64,000 nucleotides of DNA from Vicia villosa (GCF_029867415.1 NW_026705444.1:481001-545000), one strand, 5' to 3'; positions 31,679 through 43,460 are shown, numbered from the stretch's first letter. The notes: generated by a model not told the origin, from the sequence alone. Translations and numbers: made by a program.

Positions 31679-33604
31679 ATGGTTGATGAAAGTGAAAAGT
31701 CTACACCTACACCTGCATCTACATCTGGCTCTGCCGAGCAATACAACGGTAACAATGGTTATACTAGACCGCCGGTATTTGATGGTGAAAACTTTGAATA
31801 CTGGAAAGATAAACTGGAAAGTTACTTTCTGGGTCTAGATGGTGATCTATGGGATCTTCTGATGGATGGTTACAAACATCCACTAAATGCTAGTGGCGTA
31901 AAGCTGTCTAGGCAAGAAATGAATGATGATCAGAAGAAGCTTTTCAGGAATCATCATAAATGCAGAACTGTTTTGCTGAATGCTATCTCTCATGCTGAGT
32001 ATGAGAAGATATCTAACAGGGAAACGGCCTATGACATATATGAGTCCTTGAAAATGACTCATGAAGGAAACGCTCAAGTCAAGGAGACCAAAGCTCTAGC
32101 CTTAATCCAGAAGTATGAAGCCTTCAAGATGGAGGATGATGAAGACATTGAAAAGATGTTTTCGAGATTTCAAACTCTGACTGCTGGATTGAGAGTTCTT
32201 GACAAAGGATACACCAAGGCTGATCATGTAAAGAAGATCATCAGAAGCTTACCCAGAAGATGGGGTCCGATGGTGACTGCATTCAAGATTGCGAAGAATC
32301 TGAATGAAGTTTCTCTGGAAGAGCTTATCAGTGCCTTGAGAAGTCATGAAATAGAGCTGGACGCAAATGAGCCTCAAAAGAAAGGTAAGTCTATTGCATT
32401 AAAATCTAATATCAAGAAATGCACTAACGCTTTTCAGGCCAAAGAAGAAGATCCTGAAGAATCAGAATCTGAAGAAGAAGATGAACTGTCCTTAATCTCC
32501 AGAAGGCTAAATCAACTCTGGAAGACCAAGCAAAGGAAGTTCAGAGGCTTCAGAAGTTCAAAGAAATTTGAACGTGGAGAATCTTCTGATGATAGAAGAT
32601 TTGACAAGAAGAAAGTCATGTGCTATGAATGCAATAAGCCTGGACACTAGAAGAATGAATGTCCAAATCTTCAGAAGGAAAATCCCAAGAAGAAGTTTCA
32701 TAAGAAGAAAAGTCTTATGGAAACCTGGGATGAGTCAGAAGATGATTCAGACTCTGAAGATGAGCAGGCTAACTGTGCGCTGATGGCGACAGAAGATGAC
32801 GGATCAGAATCTACATCAGAATCAGATTCTGAAGAGGTATTTTCTGAACTTACTAGAGATGAGTTAGTTTCCGGTCTAACTGAACTACTGGAACTCAAGT
32901 CGCAGATTAGTCTCAAATACAAAAAGCTGAAAAAGCAATTTGAATTTGAAACAAAGAAGCTTGAGTTGGAAAATTCTGAATTAAAAGAAAAACTTTTAAA
33001 ATTATCCAATAATGTTGGATCTCCTTCTGATTCAGAAAAATCCACTCCTAGTCTAAACCATATTCTGAAAGAATATGATTTAAGTTTCAGGAAGTTCTTA
33101 TCTAGAAGTATTGGCAGAAGTCAGCTAGCTTCTATGATATATGCCGTATCTGGAAACAAAAGAGTTGGCATTGGTTATGAGGGTGAAACCCCATACAAAC
33201 TTGAACCTGTTGATGAAATGAAACTCACATACAAGCCATTGTATGATCAGTTCAAGTATGGCCACTCTCATGATATTAGGCACACTTCACATGCACAAAG
33301 TTTTCACATAACACACACCAAGAAGCATGTGACACAACCTAGGAAATATCATGAAACTCATATTAAAAATTATCATGCTGTTCCTCCTATTGCTTACAAT
33401 GTTAAACCCAAGTTCAATCAGAACTTGAGAAAATCTAACAAGAAAGGACCCAAGAAAATGTGGGTACCTAAGGATAAGATTATTCCTATTGCAGATATCC
33501 TTGGCTGCAAGAAGGACAAAGCACAACATGTCATGGTACCTGGACTCTGGATGCTCACGACACATGACAGGAAGAAGGTCTATGTTCCAAGACCTGGTGC
33601 TTAA
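31679..33604 (+). pseudogene. Sirevirus gag, interrupted at the zinc knuckle
   Basis: The ATG at 31679 begins MVDESEKSTPTPASTSGS. Residues about 30-230 form a UBN2-type copia gag domain (PPVFDGENFEYWKDKLESY, then VKETKALALIQKYEAFKM and FSRFQTLTAGLRVLDKGY). The zinc knuckle CYECNKPGH is cut by a stop at 32648-32650 just before KNEC. The same frame then stays open through an acidic region and a coiled coil (YKKLKKQFEFETKKLELEN) to 33604. Gag builds the particle and binds RNA. With the stop, the product would lack half of its knuckle unless read through. Confidence 0.85.
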
Positions 33605-35267
33605 GTCTGGAGGAGAAGTCAAGTTCGGAAGAGATCAGAAGGGCAAGATAATTGGCTCTGGAACTATAAAGTCTGGTAACTCTCCTTCCATTTCTAATGT
33701 ACTTCTTGTAGAAGGATTAACTCATAACCTCTTATCTATCAGTCAATTAAGTGACAATGGTTATGATATAATCTTTAATCAAGAGTCTTGCAAGGCTGTA
33801 AATCAGAAGGATGGCTCAATCCTATTTACAGGCAAGAGGAAGAACAACATTTATAAGACAGATCTGCAAGATCTTATGAGTCAGAAGGTGACTTGTCTTA
33901 TGTCTGTTTCTGAAGAGCAGTGGGTCTGGCACAGGAGATTAGGTCATGCTAGTTTGAAAAAGATCTCTCAGATTAACAAACTGAATCTTGTCAGAGGACT
34001 CCCTAATCTGAAATTCAAATCAGATGCTCTTTGTGAAGCATGTCAGAAGGGCAAGTTCTCCAAACCTGCATTCAAGTCTAAAAATGTTGTTTCTACCTCA
34101 AGGCCATTAGAACTCTTGCACATTGATCTGTTTGGCCCAGTCAAAACAGCATCTGTCAGAGGAAAGAAATATGGATTAGTCATCGTAGATGATTATAGCC
34201 GCTGGACATGGGTAAAATTCTTGAAACACAAGGATGAGACTCATTCAGTGTTCTTTGATTTCTGCATTCAGATTCAATCTGAAAAAGAGTGTAAAATCAT
34301 AAAGGTCAGAAGTGATCATGGTGGTGAATTTGAGAACAGATCCTTTGAAGAATTCTTCAAAGAAAATGGTATTGCCCATGATTTCTCTTGTCCTAGAACT
34401 CCACAGCAAAATGGAGTTGTAGAGCGAAAGAATAGGACTCTGCAAGAAATGGCCAGAACCATGATCAATGAAACCAATATGGCTAAGCATTTCTGGGCAG
34501 AAGCAATAAACACTGCATGCTATATTCAGAATAGAATCCCTATCAGACCTATTCTAAATAAGACTCCCTATGAATTGTGGAAGAATAAAAAGCCCAACAT
34601 TTCATATTTCCATCCTTTTGGATGTGTATGCTTTATTCTGAACACTAAAGATCATCTTGGTAAGTTTGATTCAAAAGCACAGAAATGTTTCCTTCTTGGG
34701 TATTCTGAACGCTCAAAAGGCTACAGAGTATACAATACTGAAACATTGATTGTGGAAGAATCAATCAATATCAGGTTTGATGATAAGCTTGGTTCTGAAA
34801 AACCAAAGCAGGTTGATAATTTTGCAGGTTATGATATTGACATATCAGAAGTTGTTGAGCCAAGAAGCAACGCATCAGAAGCAGAGCTTCTCAGAAGCAA
34901 AGAATCTGAAGATCAAGTATCAGCTTCTCTGGAGGATCTAAGTATTTCTGAAGAACCATCTGTCAGAAGATCATCCAGACTCATCTCTGGTCATTCAGAA
35001 GATGTCATTCTTGGAAAGAAGGATGATCCAATCAGAACAAGAGCATTCCTTAGGAACAATGCAGACTGTCAATTAGGTCTTGTATCTTTGATCGAGCCAA
35101 CTTCTGTTGATCATGCTCTAGAAGATCCAGACTGGATAATTGCTATGCAAGAAGAACTGAATCAGTTTACAAGGAATGATGTTTGGGATCTTGTTCCTAG
35201 ACCAGATGGATTCAATATAATCGGCACAAATTGGGTCTTCAGAAACAAGCTCAGAATGAGAAGATGA
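33489..35267 (+). pseudogene. Sirevirus protease and integrase, RT deleted
   Basis: This frame is shifted relative to gag and overlaps it by about 115 bp. It has the protease site WYLDSGCSRHMTG, a GAG-pre-integrase HHCC region (HRRLGHASLKKISQ...CEACQKGK), and integrase core motifs LLHIDLFGP, VRSDHGGEFEN and PQQNGVVERKN. A linker leads to the first RT residues (PDWIIAMQEELNQF and GTNWVFRNKL). The frame then leaves the RT sequence and stops at 35267. The catalytic YVDD part of RT and all of RNase H are absent. Integrase looks complete, so it might still act in trans; this is inference. Confidence 0.9.
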
Positions 35268-35708
35268 GAAATTCTTACGTTTGAGTATCCTTTGAAATGA
35301 ATTTTTTTTAAAGAAGTTCTGATAGAAATCAATTAGAAATTGTGATTCAGTTATCACTAACGTTTCAGTGTCTAAGTTGATTCAGAATCTCTATAAAAGC
35401 AAAACAGCTATAACTGGCTATCCAGATGGTAAACACGTGTTCACTATTTCTGGACAAGCGTGCGTGCAGTTGAGGGGACGTCTACTTAGGTAACTGTGCA
35501 AATCACGTCTTTTGTCATTATTATCTCTCCTCATGTCACGTAACATTAAATGCTTTTCATCATTTACTCTCTTTCAGTTTTCTTTTTATACTCTTCAAAC
35601 GTTTCTTTTCCCTCTCATATTTCTCTCTCTCTGCATTCGGTTTATTTTTCGTCTCTCTCTCTTTTCATATCATAAACCCTAGCAGTTTCCAACATCTGAA
35701 AATTCATC
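35268..35708 (+). promoter_or_regulatory. Spacer with promoter-like leader before env-like ORF
   Basis: After the RT deletion point the spacer contains a TTTTTATAC TATA-like box near 35584-35592. A CT-rich stretch (CTCTCTCTCTGC and CTCTCTCTCTTTTC) follows, with AACCCTAGCAG shortly before the ATG at 35709. This resembles a plant core promoter and 5' UTR. Promoter activity is inference. Confidence 0.4.
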
Positions 35709-36908
35709 ATGAATCCATCGTCAAGCTCTGGGAATCAAGACAATGATAGGAAACAAAAGAGAAAGGCATCTGCTGAACCAGAAACCAAACCTAAGAGAGT
35801 TAGGCTCTCCTATGACCCTCTCAAAGTGTATCAACCCCTTGACGGTTCCCCTCAATCAACCCCCTCTTCAAAGACCTCCACCACCTCTTCCTCCTCATTC
35901 ACCCTCTCGGAACCACCTTCTTCACCATCTGATATCTCCTCTCCTTCAACCCTTCCATCAGATATTTCTTCATCTCTCTCATACCCTTTTCCCACAAGAA
36001 CACCTAATCCCTATAGTGTTGTTCTTCCCGACTCAAGGTTCACTGTCAACCCTCCAACCCCTACCACTCAAACATATCTGGAGCTTTTACATGCTGATGT
36101 AAATGGCTGGTTGGAGATCCTGGGTGCTGCTTACCTTAACCATCTGGATATGTATGCTATGAGCAACCTCTGGGATACCTTTCTTCAGGACTTTCTGGTG
36201 AAGGCTACTGACACTAAGAGAAGGATCTTGTCTGAAGCTCCTGGTCCTCGTGGTCGTCAGTTGGAAGTGGGTGAAAGCAGCCACCACTGTCTCATCAGGA
36301 ACAGAAGCGTTCTTGAAGAGAAGATACCTGCAGATGAGTTGGAAGAAGAAAATCTCTGCAGAGATATCGTGGTATGGAAACCCCGGTCTTCTGTGCTCTG
36401 GTTTCCTGTGCTGACTGGAGATTTTCAGTGGCTGTTCAACTGGTTCAGAATGAACCCTTCTGAAAAAGCACCTCTCATGGTCTTTCCAGTAGTGGTTTAT
36501 CGTGCTGAAGTTGCTGGTCCTACTCCTCCAACAAACCTAGCAGCTATTCTTCAAGCATTGGAAGATGGAACTTCTGAGCTGCCTGAACCAGAATATGCCA
36601 AGGCTCCTTCTGAGTCAGACTCAGATGAGGAAATGGAATATGCACAAGCTAAAGATCTTCCAAAAGATCACCCTGCTGAGATTGCTGTCCCTCTGGGCAG
36701 AAATACTGGTGCTTCTTCTTCTGGTGAAACCTCAGCTCTGATGGAGACCTTGGAAACTCTTCATCAGAATCAAGCTATGCTGGCTTCTCGTTTGGACGCG
36801 CAAGAAGCAGCCAATGCTGAGTTTCGTTCCTTCATGACAAGGCAAGCTACAAGCACTGACGGGATTCATGATGTTCTGGCGCGGATTTTGCGTAGGCTAG
36901 GATCTTAG
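35709..36908 (+). CDS. Sirevirus env-like ORF (399 aa)
   Basis: An intact 399-codon frame in the position of the Sirevirus env-like gene, between pol and the 3' LTR. It starts with a Lys/Arg-rich stretch (DRKQKRKASAEPETKPKRVR) that could be a nuclear signal, then a Ser/Pro/Thr-rich region (residues about 40-120). A folded-looking middle (LLHADVNGWLEILGAAYLNH) and a WKPRSSVLWFPVLTGDFQWL segment follow. After an acidic linker it ends in a probable coiled coil (QNQAMLASRLDAQEAANAEF). I see no signal peptide or clear transmembrane segment, so the name reflects position only. Its function is unknown. It is the one large Sirevirus frame here without a break. Confidence 0.7.
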   Translation: MNPSSSSGNQDNDRKQKRKASAEPETKPKRVRLSYDPLKVYQPLDGSPQSTPSSKTSTTSSSSFTLSEPPSSPSDISSPSTLPSDISSSLSYPFPTRTPNPYSVVLPDSRFTVNPPTPTTQTYLELLHADVNGWLEILGAAYLNHLDMYAMSNLWDTFLQDFLVKATDTKRRILSEAPGPRGRQLEVGESSHHCLIRNRSVLEEKIPADELEEENLCRDIVVWKPRSSVLWFPVLTGDFQWLFNWFRMNPSEKAPLMVFPVVVYRAEVAGPTPPTNLAAILQALEDGTSELPEPEYAKAPSESDSDEEMEYAQAKDLPKDHPAEIAVPLGRNTGASSSGETSALMETLETLHQNQAMLASRLDAQEAANAEFRSFMTRQATSTDGIHDVLARILRRLGS

Positions 36909-37640
36909 TCTTTTGGTCTTTGTAGTTTCCTTTCCTTGTTGCATCTGTTTTCCTGCATTCCTGTCTTGTAAAACTTTTGATCATCAATGAAAAGTTTCTT
37001 TGTGTTTTACATTCCAGTAAATATTTCCTTTTGTCGTTTTATGCATCTGAATCTTTTTAAAAATTCTTTTTGATGTTATGACAAAAAGGGGGAGAAGATA
37101 AATGATAAATGATTTGATTAAATCTATCAGTTGCTGGGTAAAGGCTCCCACACATTCACTAACAAGAACTGCAAGTTCTATATGGTTTAAGTGTTTTGCA
37201 GGTACAGAGAAGTGAAGTGAATCTTCAGAAGCAAACACTAGAAGCAAAACCATAAGAAGCGTTATTCTGTAAAAGGAATAAGCTCTTGGAAACTGAAGCA
37301 AGCTGAGTGCTGTCAAGCTTCAGGAATCAGAAGCATGATCAGAAGCACTGATAATAGAATTTGAATATCATTGTCTATCTTGTTCTGACAAAATTCTATT
37401 TGCTCTGATACATATAATGTTATGGCTCTGATACATTATTTGCTCTGATACACGTTTTTAGCCTAAATGCTCTGATACATTTGGCTCTGATACATATTAT
37501 GTTCTAACTCGTTCATGCTGACTTTTGTCGTTTAGTTTTTGTTCTGTAACATTTCAGGATGTAGAGATGCTCTGATGATGCTCTGGTACATTCAACAATG
37601 TTCTGATACAAATCTAGCATGAAGTGATGTTGGTAGACAT
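36909..37640 (+). other. Sirevirus 3' non-coding region
   Basis: No gene. It includes an internal polypurine tract AAAAAGGGGGAGA at 37084-37096 and several copies of GCTCTGATACAT or GCTCTGATACAC at 37396-37500. Confidence 0.7.
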
Positions 37641-37905
37641 TCAAAGTTCTGAAGCTATCCGAGGGAAGCAGAAATCAGAAGATGTGAATGTTCTAGAAGA
37701 TCCAGAAAACTCAAGTTCTGAAGCTGTCCTGAATGGAAGCAGAAGTCAGAAGCTGTGAATGCTCTGAAGATCAAAGAAATTCAAGTTCTGAAGCTGTCCA
37801 CGATGGAAGCAGGAATCAGAAGCTGTGAGTGTTCTAAGGATCCAAAGAAATTCAAGTTCTGAAGCTGTCCAATGGAAGCAGAAGTCAGAAGCTATGAATT
37901 CTCTG
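37641..37905 (+). repeat. Four 70-bp tandem repeats in the Sirevirus 3' region
   Basis: Copies start at 37641, 37711, 37781 and 37852, each opening TCAAGTTCTGAAGCTGTCC or a close variant and containing GGAAGCAG..TCAGAAG. The spacing is 70-71 bp. Confidence 0.85.
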
Positions 37906-37982
37906 AAGGCAGAAGCTTATATGATCGTCTCTACCGAAATAATCAGGGAAGTCTTTTATCAAAGTTCTTCGAGTATTTATTT

Positions 37983-38146
37983 CAGGGGGAGATTATTTAT
38001 CTCAGGGGGAGATTGTTAACCTCAGGGGGAGACATATTCATATGCTTATGCTATAGCTGTGTAATTTGTCTTTTGCCGTCTACTCTTTCTGATCGCAAAT
38101 TCATATCATTTATATATGTTTTTGTCATCATCAAAAAGGGGGAGAT
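37983..38146 (+). other. Multiple Sirevirus polypurine tracts
   Basis: CAGGGGGAGA occurs three times (from 37984, 38003 and 38023), before the proper tract AAAAAGGGGGAGAT at 38133-38146, which abuts the 3' LTR. Repeated polypurine tracts are a known Sirevirus trait. Confidence 0.8.
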
Positions 38147-39350
38147 TGTTAGAACAAGAATTGTTCTTATCAATTATCTTAGTTTTGATGATAACAATAA
38201 TATGAATTTTGCTTAAGATAATATGGTACTCTAATCCAATGCAATTTCCCTTTCAGGAAATATATAAAGAGTATGCATAATTCAGCGCTCAGAAGTTGTG
38301 TCTCAAATGGTTCAGCATGCAACATCAGAACATGGTCTGGCAAGACATCAGAAGATGGTCGAAGCAGAATCAGAACATGGGTCTATGGAAGCATCAGAAG
38401 AACATGAGATCAGAAGCACTGAAGATCAGAAGATGGTATCACGCAACAGAAGCACTTCAAGGTCAGAAGATCAGAAGATGCTATGCACCAAGCTGTTTGA
38501 CTCTGATGATATTCAAACGTCGTTTTCACAAACATCAGATCAGAAGGAAGTACAGGTGGCAGACTACGCTGACTGACAAAAGGAACGTTAAAGCTACTAA
38601 AGGCTACGTCAGTAGACACAGCGTGAACAAGGCTCGAGGTAGTTGACAAAAGCGTATAACATTAAATGCAATGCTGTACGGAACACGCAAAGCATTAAAT
38701 GCACTCAACGGTCATCTTCTCAACGCCTATAAATATGAAGTTCTGATGAGAAGCAAGGTTACCAATTCTTAACTACTCTGAACGAAAATAAACTTGCTGA
38801 AACGCTGTTCAATCAAAGCTCAGAATCTTCATCTTCATCAACTCACTACATTGCTTTTGTAATATCTTAGTGAGATTAAGCTTAAACATTAAGAGAAATA
38901 TCACAGTTGTGATTATCACTTTTAAGAAGCATTTGTAAACTCTTGAATAGATTACATTAAGTTGTAAGGAACTAGAGTGATCGTGTTGATCAGAATACTC
39001 TAGGAAGTCTTAGGAGTGAACTAAGCAGATTGTAACTAGAGTGATCGTGTTGATCAGTAGACTCTAGAAAAGTCTTAGAGGGTATCTAAGCAGTTGTTCC
39101 TGGAGTGATCAGTGTGTGATCAGAAGACTCTGGAAGACTTAGTTGCGGACTAAGTGGAGAACCATTGTAATCCGTGCGATTAGTGGATTAAATCCTCAGT
39201 TGAGGTAAATCATCTCTGCGGGGGTGGACTGGAGTAGCTTCGTTAACAGCGAACCAGGATAAAAATAACTGTGCAATTTATTTTTATCGTCCAAGATTTA
39301 AAGTCACACTTATTCAATCCCCCCCTTTCTAAGTGTTTTTCTATCCTTCA
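38147..39350 (+). mobile_element. Sirevirus 3' LTR
   Basis: 1204 bp, collinear with the 5' LTR at an offset of 7758. The one difference I find is A38918 versus G31160. TAAAG follows at 39351-39355. Confidence 0.95.
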
Positions 39351-39958
39351 TAAAGTTGTTGCATAACCAAGAATGGTGAAAAACCCTAGTTTTCTTCAAA
39401 CTTTATGGGTCATTTTCACTAACTTCCTTAAAGATTTTGAGAAAACACAAAACATATGGATTGAAGTACATGTCCAGGGCTTTCCAAATTTTCCTCAACC
39501 TCCTCGAAATTCATTTTGAGTTAGAAGTTATGATTGACCAAAGTAAGGCACATGAAGTGAAAATTCAAGACATGACCAACTTTGGTTTTGGCCAATTCGT
39601 GCAAATGCCTTAACCAATTGGTACTTCTAAAATTCAGAAATATCACAAGGGATAAGGAAGGATCAAATGCATCATTGCATAAAGATTGAAGAATATTCAA
39701 AAATTCAATGCCACGTGATTAAGTAATCATTACAAAATGGAATATTGGTGAATCATCAAGGAATCTTCCCCTAAGCCAATTAGAAACTTTTCTGCATTAG
39801 AAATGTTCCCCAAGATCACAAGAAATCAATGGATAGGGAGCTATCTCGAAAACACCATCATTGCACAAATGATATTTCCCACATTTCTTCATAACCAAGA
39901 AACCAAAATAACTTCACTAAGCAAGCTCACTCACTTCAATTACTCTGAGTTCTTTGCC

Positions 39959-39967
39959 TATAAATAG
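39959..39967 (+). promoter_or_regulatory. TATA box of the inner Ogre LTR
   Basis: TATAAATAG after TTTGCC. Same position relative to the conserved blocks as 17366 and 45718. Confidence 0.65.
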
Positions 39968-40770
39968 AAGTGTCTTCCTCCATATTAGATACACCAAAGC
40001 AACATAAAATTCTTGCTTTCTCCTTCTCTCCCTCATGCTTATGCTTTTCAAAGGTTCTTTGGCAATAAGACTCGGATTCTTCAAACCAGAGCTCTTCCTT
40101 TGAAAGTAAGCTTTCAAACACATACAAGGGGGTTCACTAGAAGTGATCCAAGCACCTGGAACACTTCTGTAAGCAAGGTATCATCATCATCATCTCTCAC
40201 TTGGAGCCATTTCAGTTGAATTCGAGCAAGAATTTGTAGGGAGTTCCAGCTCAAGCCAAGCATCTCAACACCTTCCTGTGGGATCATTGAAGCTATCTGG
40301 ATCACTGCAGTAGCTCTGTAACACACTTTGATCAGAGCTCGATCTCCATTTTTGAGGTAAACTTAATGAGCTTAAAACTCTATAATTCATGCATGATAAA
40401 TGAAAAATGAAGTTGCCAGTTGGTTTCTGCACTTATAAGGATCATTAACCCTCAATCAATTGCATCATATCATACATATATGTCATTTCATATTAAATTT
40501 CAGTTTTAGGGTTCTTATGATTTATGCGTGTGAATTTTGAGTTACACTCAAAATAAATGAAATCAAAGACCACCATCAGTTTCCTTGTTCAAAAACGAGT
40601 AAGTTTCATGTTTACTTCATGGCAATTGGTTGAGAAACGAGGGAGATAGAATTTCAAATTCTTAAGTGATGAGAGGTTGAAGATGAAGATGGCCATGGCG
40701 CGCCATTTTCTGAACTTAGGGAGGAAGTTTTAAATATATTTAATTGGAAGTGTGTACTAAACGAATACAT

Positions 40771-40849
40771 TGTTTAGCTCACTTGGTCACATGCGCTTCA
40801 CACTTCTCTTGCCACAGATCTGGGGTTCGATCCCCCCCTTAGACCTTTT
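40771..40849 (+). other. tRNA-like module 1, inner Ogre LTR
   Basis: The A-box-like TAGCTCACTTGG at 40775-40786 has one mismatch. The B-box GTTCGATCC at 40825-40833 is a perfect match. Their starts are 50 bases apart. TTTT at 40846-40849 follows within 13 bases. Confidence 0.5.
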
Positions 40850-40927
40850 GTTTGTTTTATTTTTCAAAACATTTTCAAACACTTTGTTTTCACATATTAT
40901 CATATGATGACCATACACTATTAGTCC

Positions 40928-41014
40928 ACGCACGTGGCTCAGTTGGCATTGTTTTGGTTTGTAAGTCATAAGGGCGTGAGTTCAACCCTTGGTGAAGACA
41001 AAACCTTCGTTTTT
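40928..41014 (+). other. tRNA-like module 2, inner Ogre LTR
   Basis: The A-box TGGCTCAGTTGG at 40935-40946 and the B-box GTTCAACCC at 40980-40988 both match consensus, with starts 45 bases apart as in a class I tRNA. T5 follows at 41010-41014. The acceptor stem does not pair well, so it is a relic or a SINE-type head and not a working tRNA. Confidence 0.55.
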
Positions 41015-42539
41015 ACCACTATTTTTCATCAATTTATTCACAACTTCACACAATTATTTCATCTATCAAATTAAATCATTTTCATTTAATTTTTTCACAC
41101 ACTATTCATTTATTACATCTATTTTATGAATACTCAAAAAAATCACAAAAATACTATTTATTTAATATCTTTTTATTAGGTTTAAAATGGTATATTTTTA
41201 AGTATCTTTAAATACTCTTAATACATATTTTCATTGAATTTTCAAACCTAATCACTTTGTAAATATTTTTGTGATAAAACCCTAATCATTTAGATCTTAA
41301 TTAGGTATAGACTTTGTCCTTACCTTAATTAAGTTAACTTTTGCCAATCTTCAAAACCATTTCCAATACTCAATTAAACAGACGATCAAGGTTTTCAAAA
41401 AACAAAACCTTGTATTCTTCAATCAACTATTTTTCATAAACATTAGATAAATCTTTGGGCCTCTAATATAGTGTATGACCCGACACCTTTTTTTTTCTTT
41501 TTATACAGTTTAAAAATCCTCTTTAAACAGAAAATTCCTCATCTGTTTTCAATACTTTCTTCTCGGTATTGAAGGGCATTATTCCCGGTGAAACTCTCCA
41601 CTTCCTCACTTCTTCTATTTTCAAAAACTTCAAAATTGTTTTCAATAAACAATTCAACTGTTTTCAAAACAATTTCAAATCAATTTAACATGGGCCTCTC
41701 CTTGAGTCTAAGACCCGACCCTTTTTGTACATACATCTTTCAAAGGCCTCCTTTTCATCCAGGTTAGGCTTTACAGCTTTCAATTTACAGCTTTCATTTA
41801 AATTCCTGTCAAATATAAATTGTATGTACACTGTTCAAAACTCCGTCTGAGAAAAACCTTAGGATAAATAAGCTGTATATATATTATAGGACTATGGCCT
41901 AGGATTGAGAACGTCTTCCTGGTGAAGGCTCTTTCCTAATTAGATTTCTTTAGTTCAACCTCAAGATGAATTATTCCCAGTGAAACATCTTGAAAAAAGC
42001 CTTAGAACAAAAACAGGGCACATCTACCCAAGAGGAATTATTCCCTGTGAAACCTCTTATCCATTTGCTTAGAGCCAAACTAAGTTCAAAGCCAACATAG
42101 CTTTCTCTTGTGCTATAACAAGGACCCTCGATTAGCCTCCTCTTGGGCTTACAATACAAGGACCCACGGGCTTCTTAAAAGCATATTCATAGCTTTCTCT
42201 TGAGCTTGTATACAAGGACCCATCAGGTTTCTTATAAACATAGGAACAGGTCTTTACTCACCTTTTAGCCTACCCTGGTGAGATTCTTCTGTTCTTCAAA
42301 CCAGACTTCAAATAAGCCGAGAATGTCTCAATCTCAGTATTGAGTTCACCTTTTGGAATGAGAGACATGGACAGTCTCTGTCACCCATATCTTCAATCTC
42401 AGTATGTCTTCTCCTTAGTAGAGTCAAGATTCTACATATGGAATTTCCTCAGTCAGGTCATCCTTAATCTTAGGCTTTAAACAAGAAGTATAAATCAATC
42501 CTTTCATCCCTTTCATATAAATGGAGTGCTACCCAATCA

Positions 42540-43460
42540 TTCATTTCATAAATTCACTGGAAAGGGTCAGCCTCCAAAACAACCTTCATTTCACAAAATT
42601 CCCTGGAAAGGGTTAGCTTCCAATTAATACCTTCATTTCATAAAATCTCCTGGAAAGGGTTAGCCTCCAAAACCATTCCTTCATTTCATAAAATCACCTG
42701 GAAAGGGTTATCTTCCAAAATCAATCTTTCATAAATCCAAATTTCCTAGAAAGGGTTAGCTTCCATCATCCATCATTCAAACCTTCAAAACTCCCCGGTA
42801 GAGTCAACCCTGGGTCAGTCTCAATCATTCAACATAACAAAAACCCTAGTAAGGTCAACTTTCGACTCTGGGCTTTCATTCATCAATCCCTGCTTAATAA
42901 AAGCAAATTCCCCAGTAGGGTCAACATTCAATCTCTGCACAACAGAGTAACCCTCAGTAAAGTTAGCCATAACCTTGGGCTGTGTACAAGGCAGACATTT
43001 TCCTTTGAGTCAAAAGATCCCAAACTATTGGATCTTTCCCCATAGAGTCAGCCACAACCTTGGGCTTTGTATAAGGCAGATAATAGAATCTCGACAGTGA
43101 GTCCTTCCCCATTTAGAGTAGCCACAACCTTGGGCTTTATACAAGGCACATAAACATCCTTTCCTATATCAAAAGATCCATAACCTTTGAGTCTTTTCCT
43201 CACTGAGTTAGCCACAACCTTGGACTTTGTACAGGGCAGAAAACAATGTCTCCTTAGATAGATTCAGCCACCATTCTGGGCTTTGTACAGAACACCAAAT
43301 AAATCTTTCGGTAAAACAAACACTCTCCAGCTAGAGTCAGCCACAATTTTGGGCTTCATACAGAACACAAATTTCTTCAGTCAAAAGTCAATCCCCAGTG
43401 GAGTCATCTCCCAAGGTCAATAAAAACTCTTTTAAGCCTCAAGCTTGGGCCTCATACAAG
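42540..43460 (+). repeat. Short tandem motifs in inner Ogre LTR
   Basis: A motif of the type CCTGGAAAGGGTTAGCCTCC recurs at about 42556-42770 near TTCATTTCATAAAAT. A second motif (AGCCACAACCTTGGGCTTTG, then ACAAGGCA) recurs at about 42965-43370. Confidence 0.75.

Larger units (their letters stand above)
30389..39350 (+). mobile_element. Young, internally deleted Sirevirus (Ty1/copia)
   Basis: The element is 8962 bp, flanked by the 5-bp target duplication TAAAG (30384-30388 and 39351-39355). Two 1204-bp LTRs differ, as far as I can read, only at G31160 versus A38918. Inside are an iMet-type PBS, gag, protease and integrase, an env-like ORF, tandem repeats and several polypurine tracts, all typical of Sireviruses. 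The RT core and RNase H are missing, so it cannot copy itself. One substitution in 1204 bp suggests an age of tens of thousands of years at commonly used plant LTR rates. Confidence 0.85.

Noticed and set aside
35709..36908. Host gene captured by the Sirevirus
   Set aside because: The promoter-like leader invites this idea, but the position and C-terminal coiled coil fit the Sirevirus env-like ORF better. Not excluded.
40928..41014. Functional tRNA gene
   Set aside because: A and B boxes are good, but the acceptor and T stems do not pair properly, so I call it tRNA-like only.
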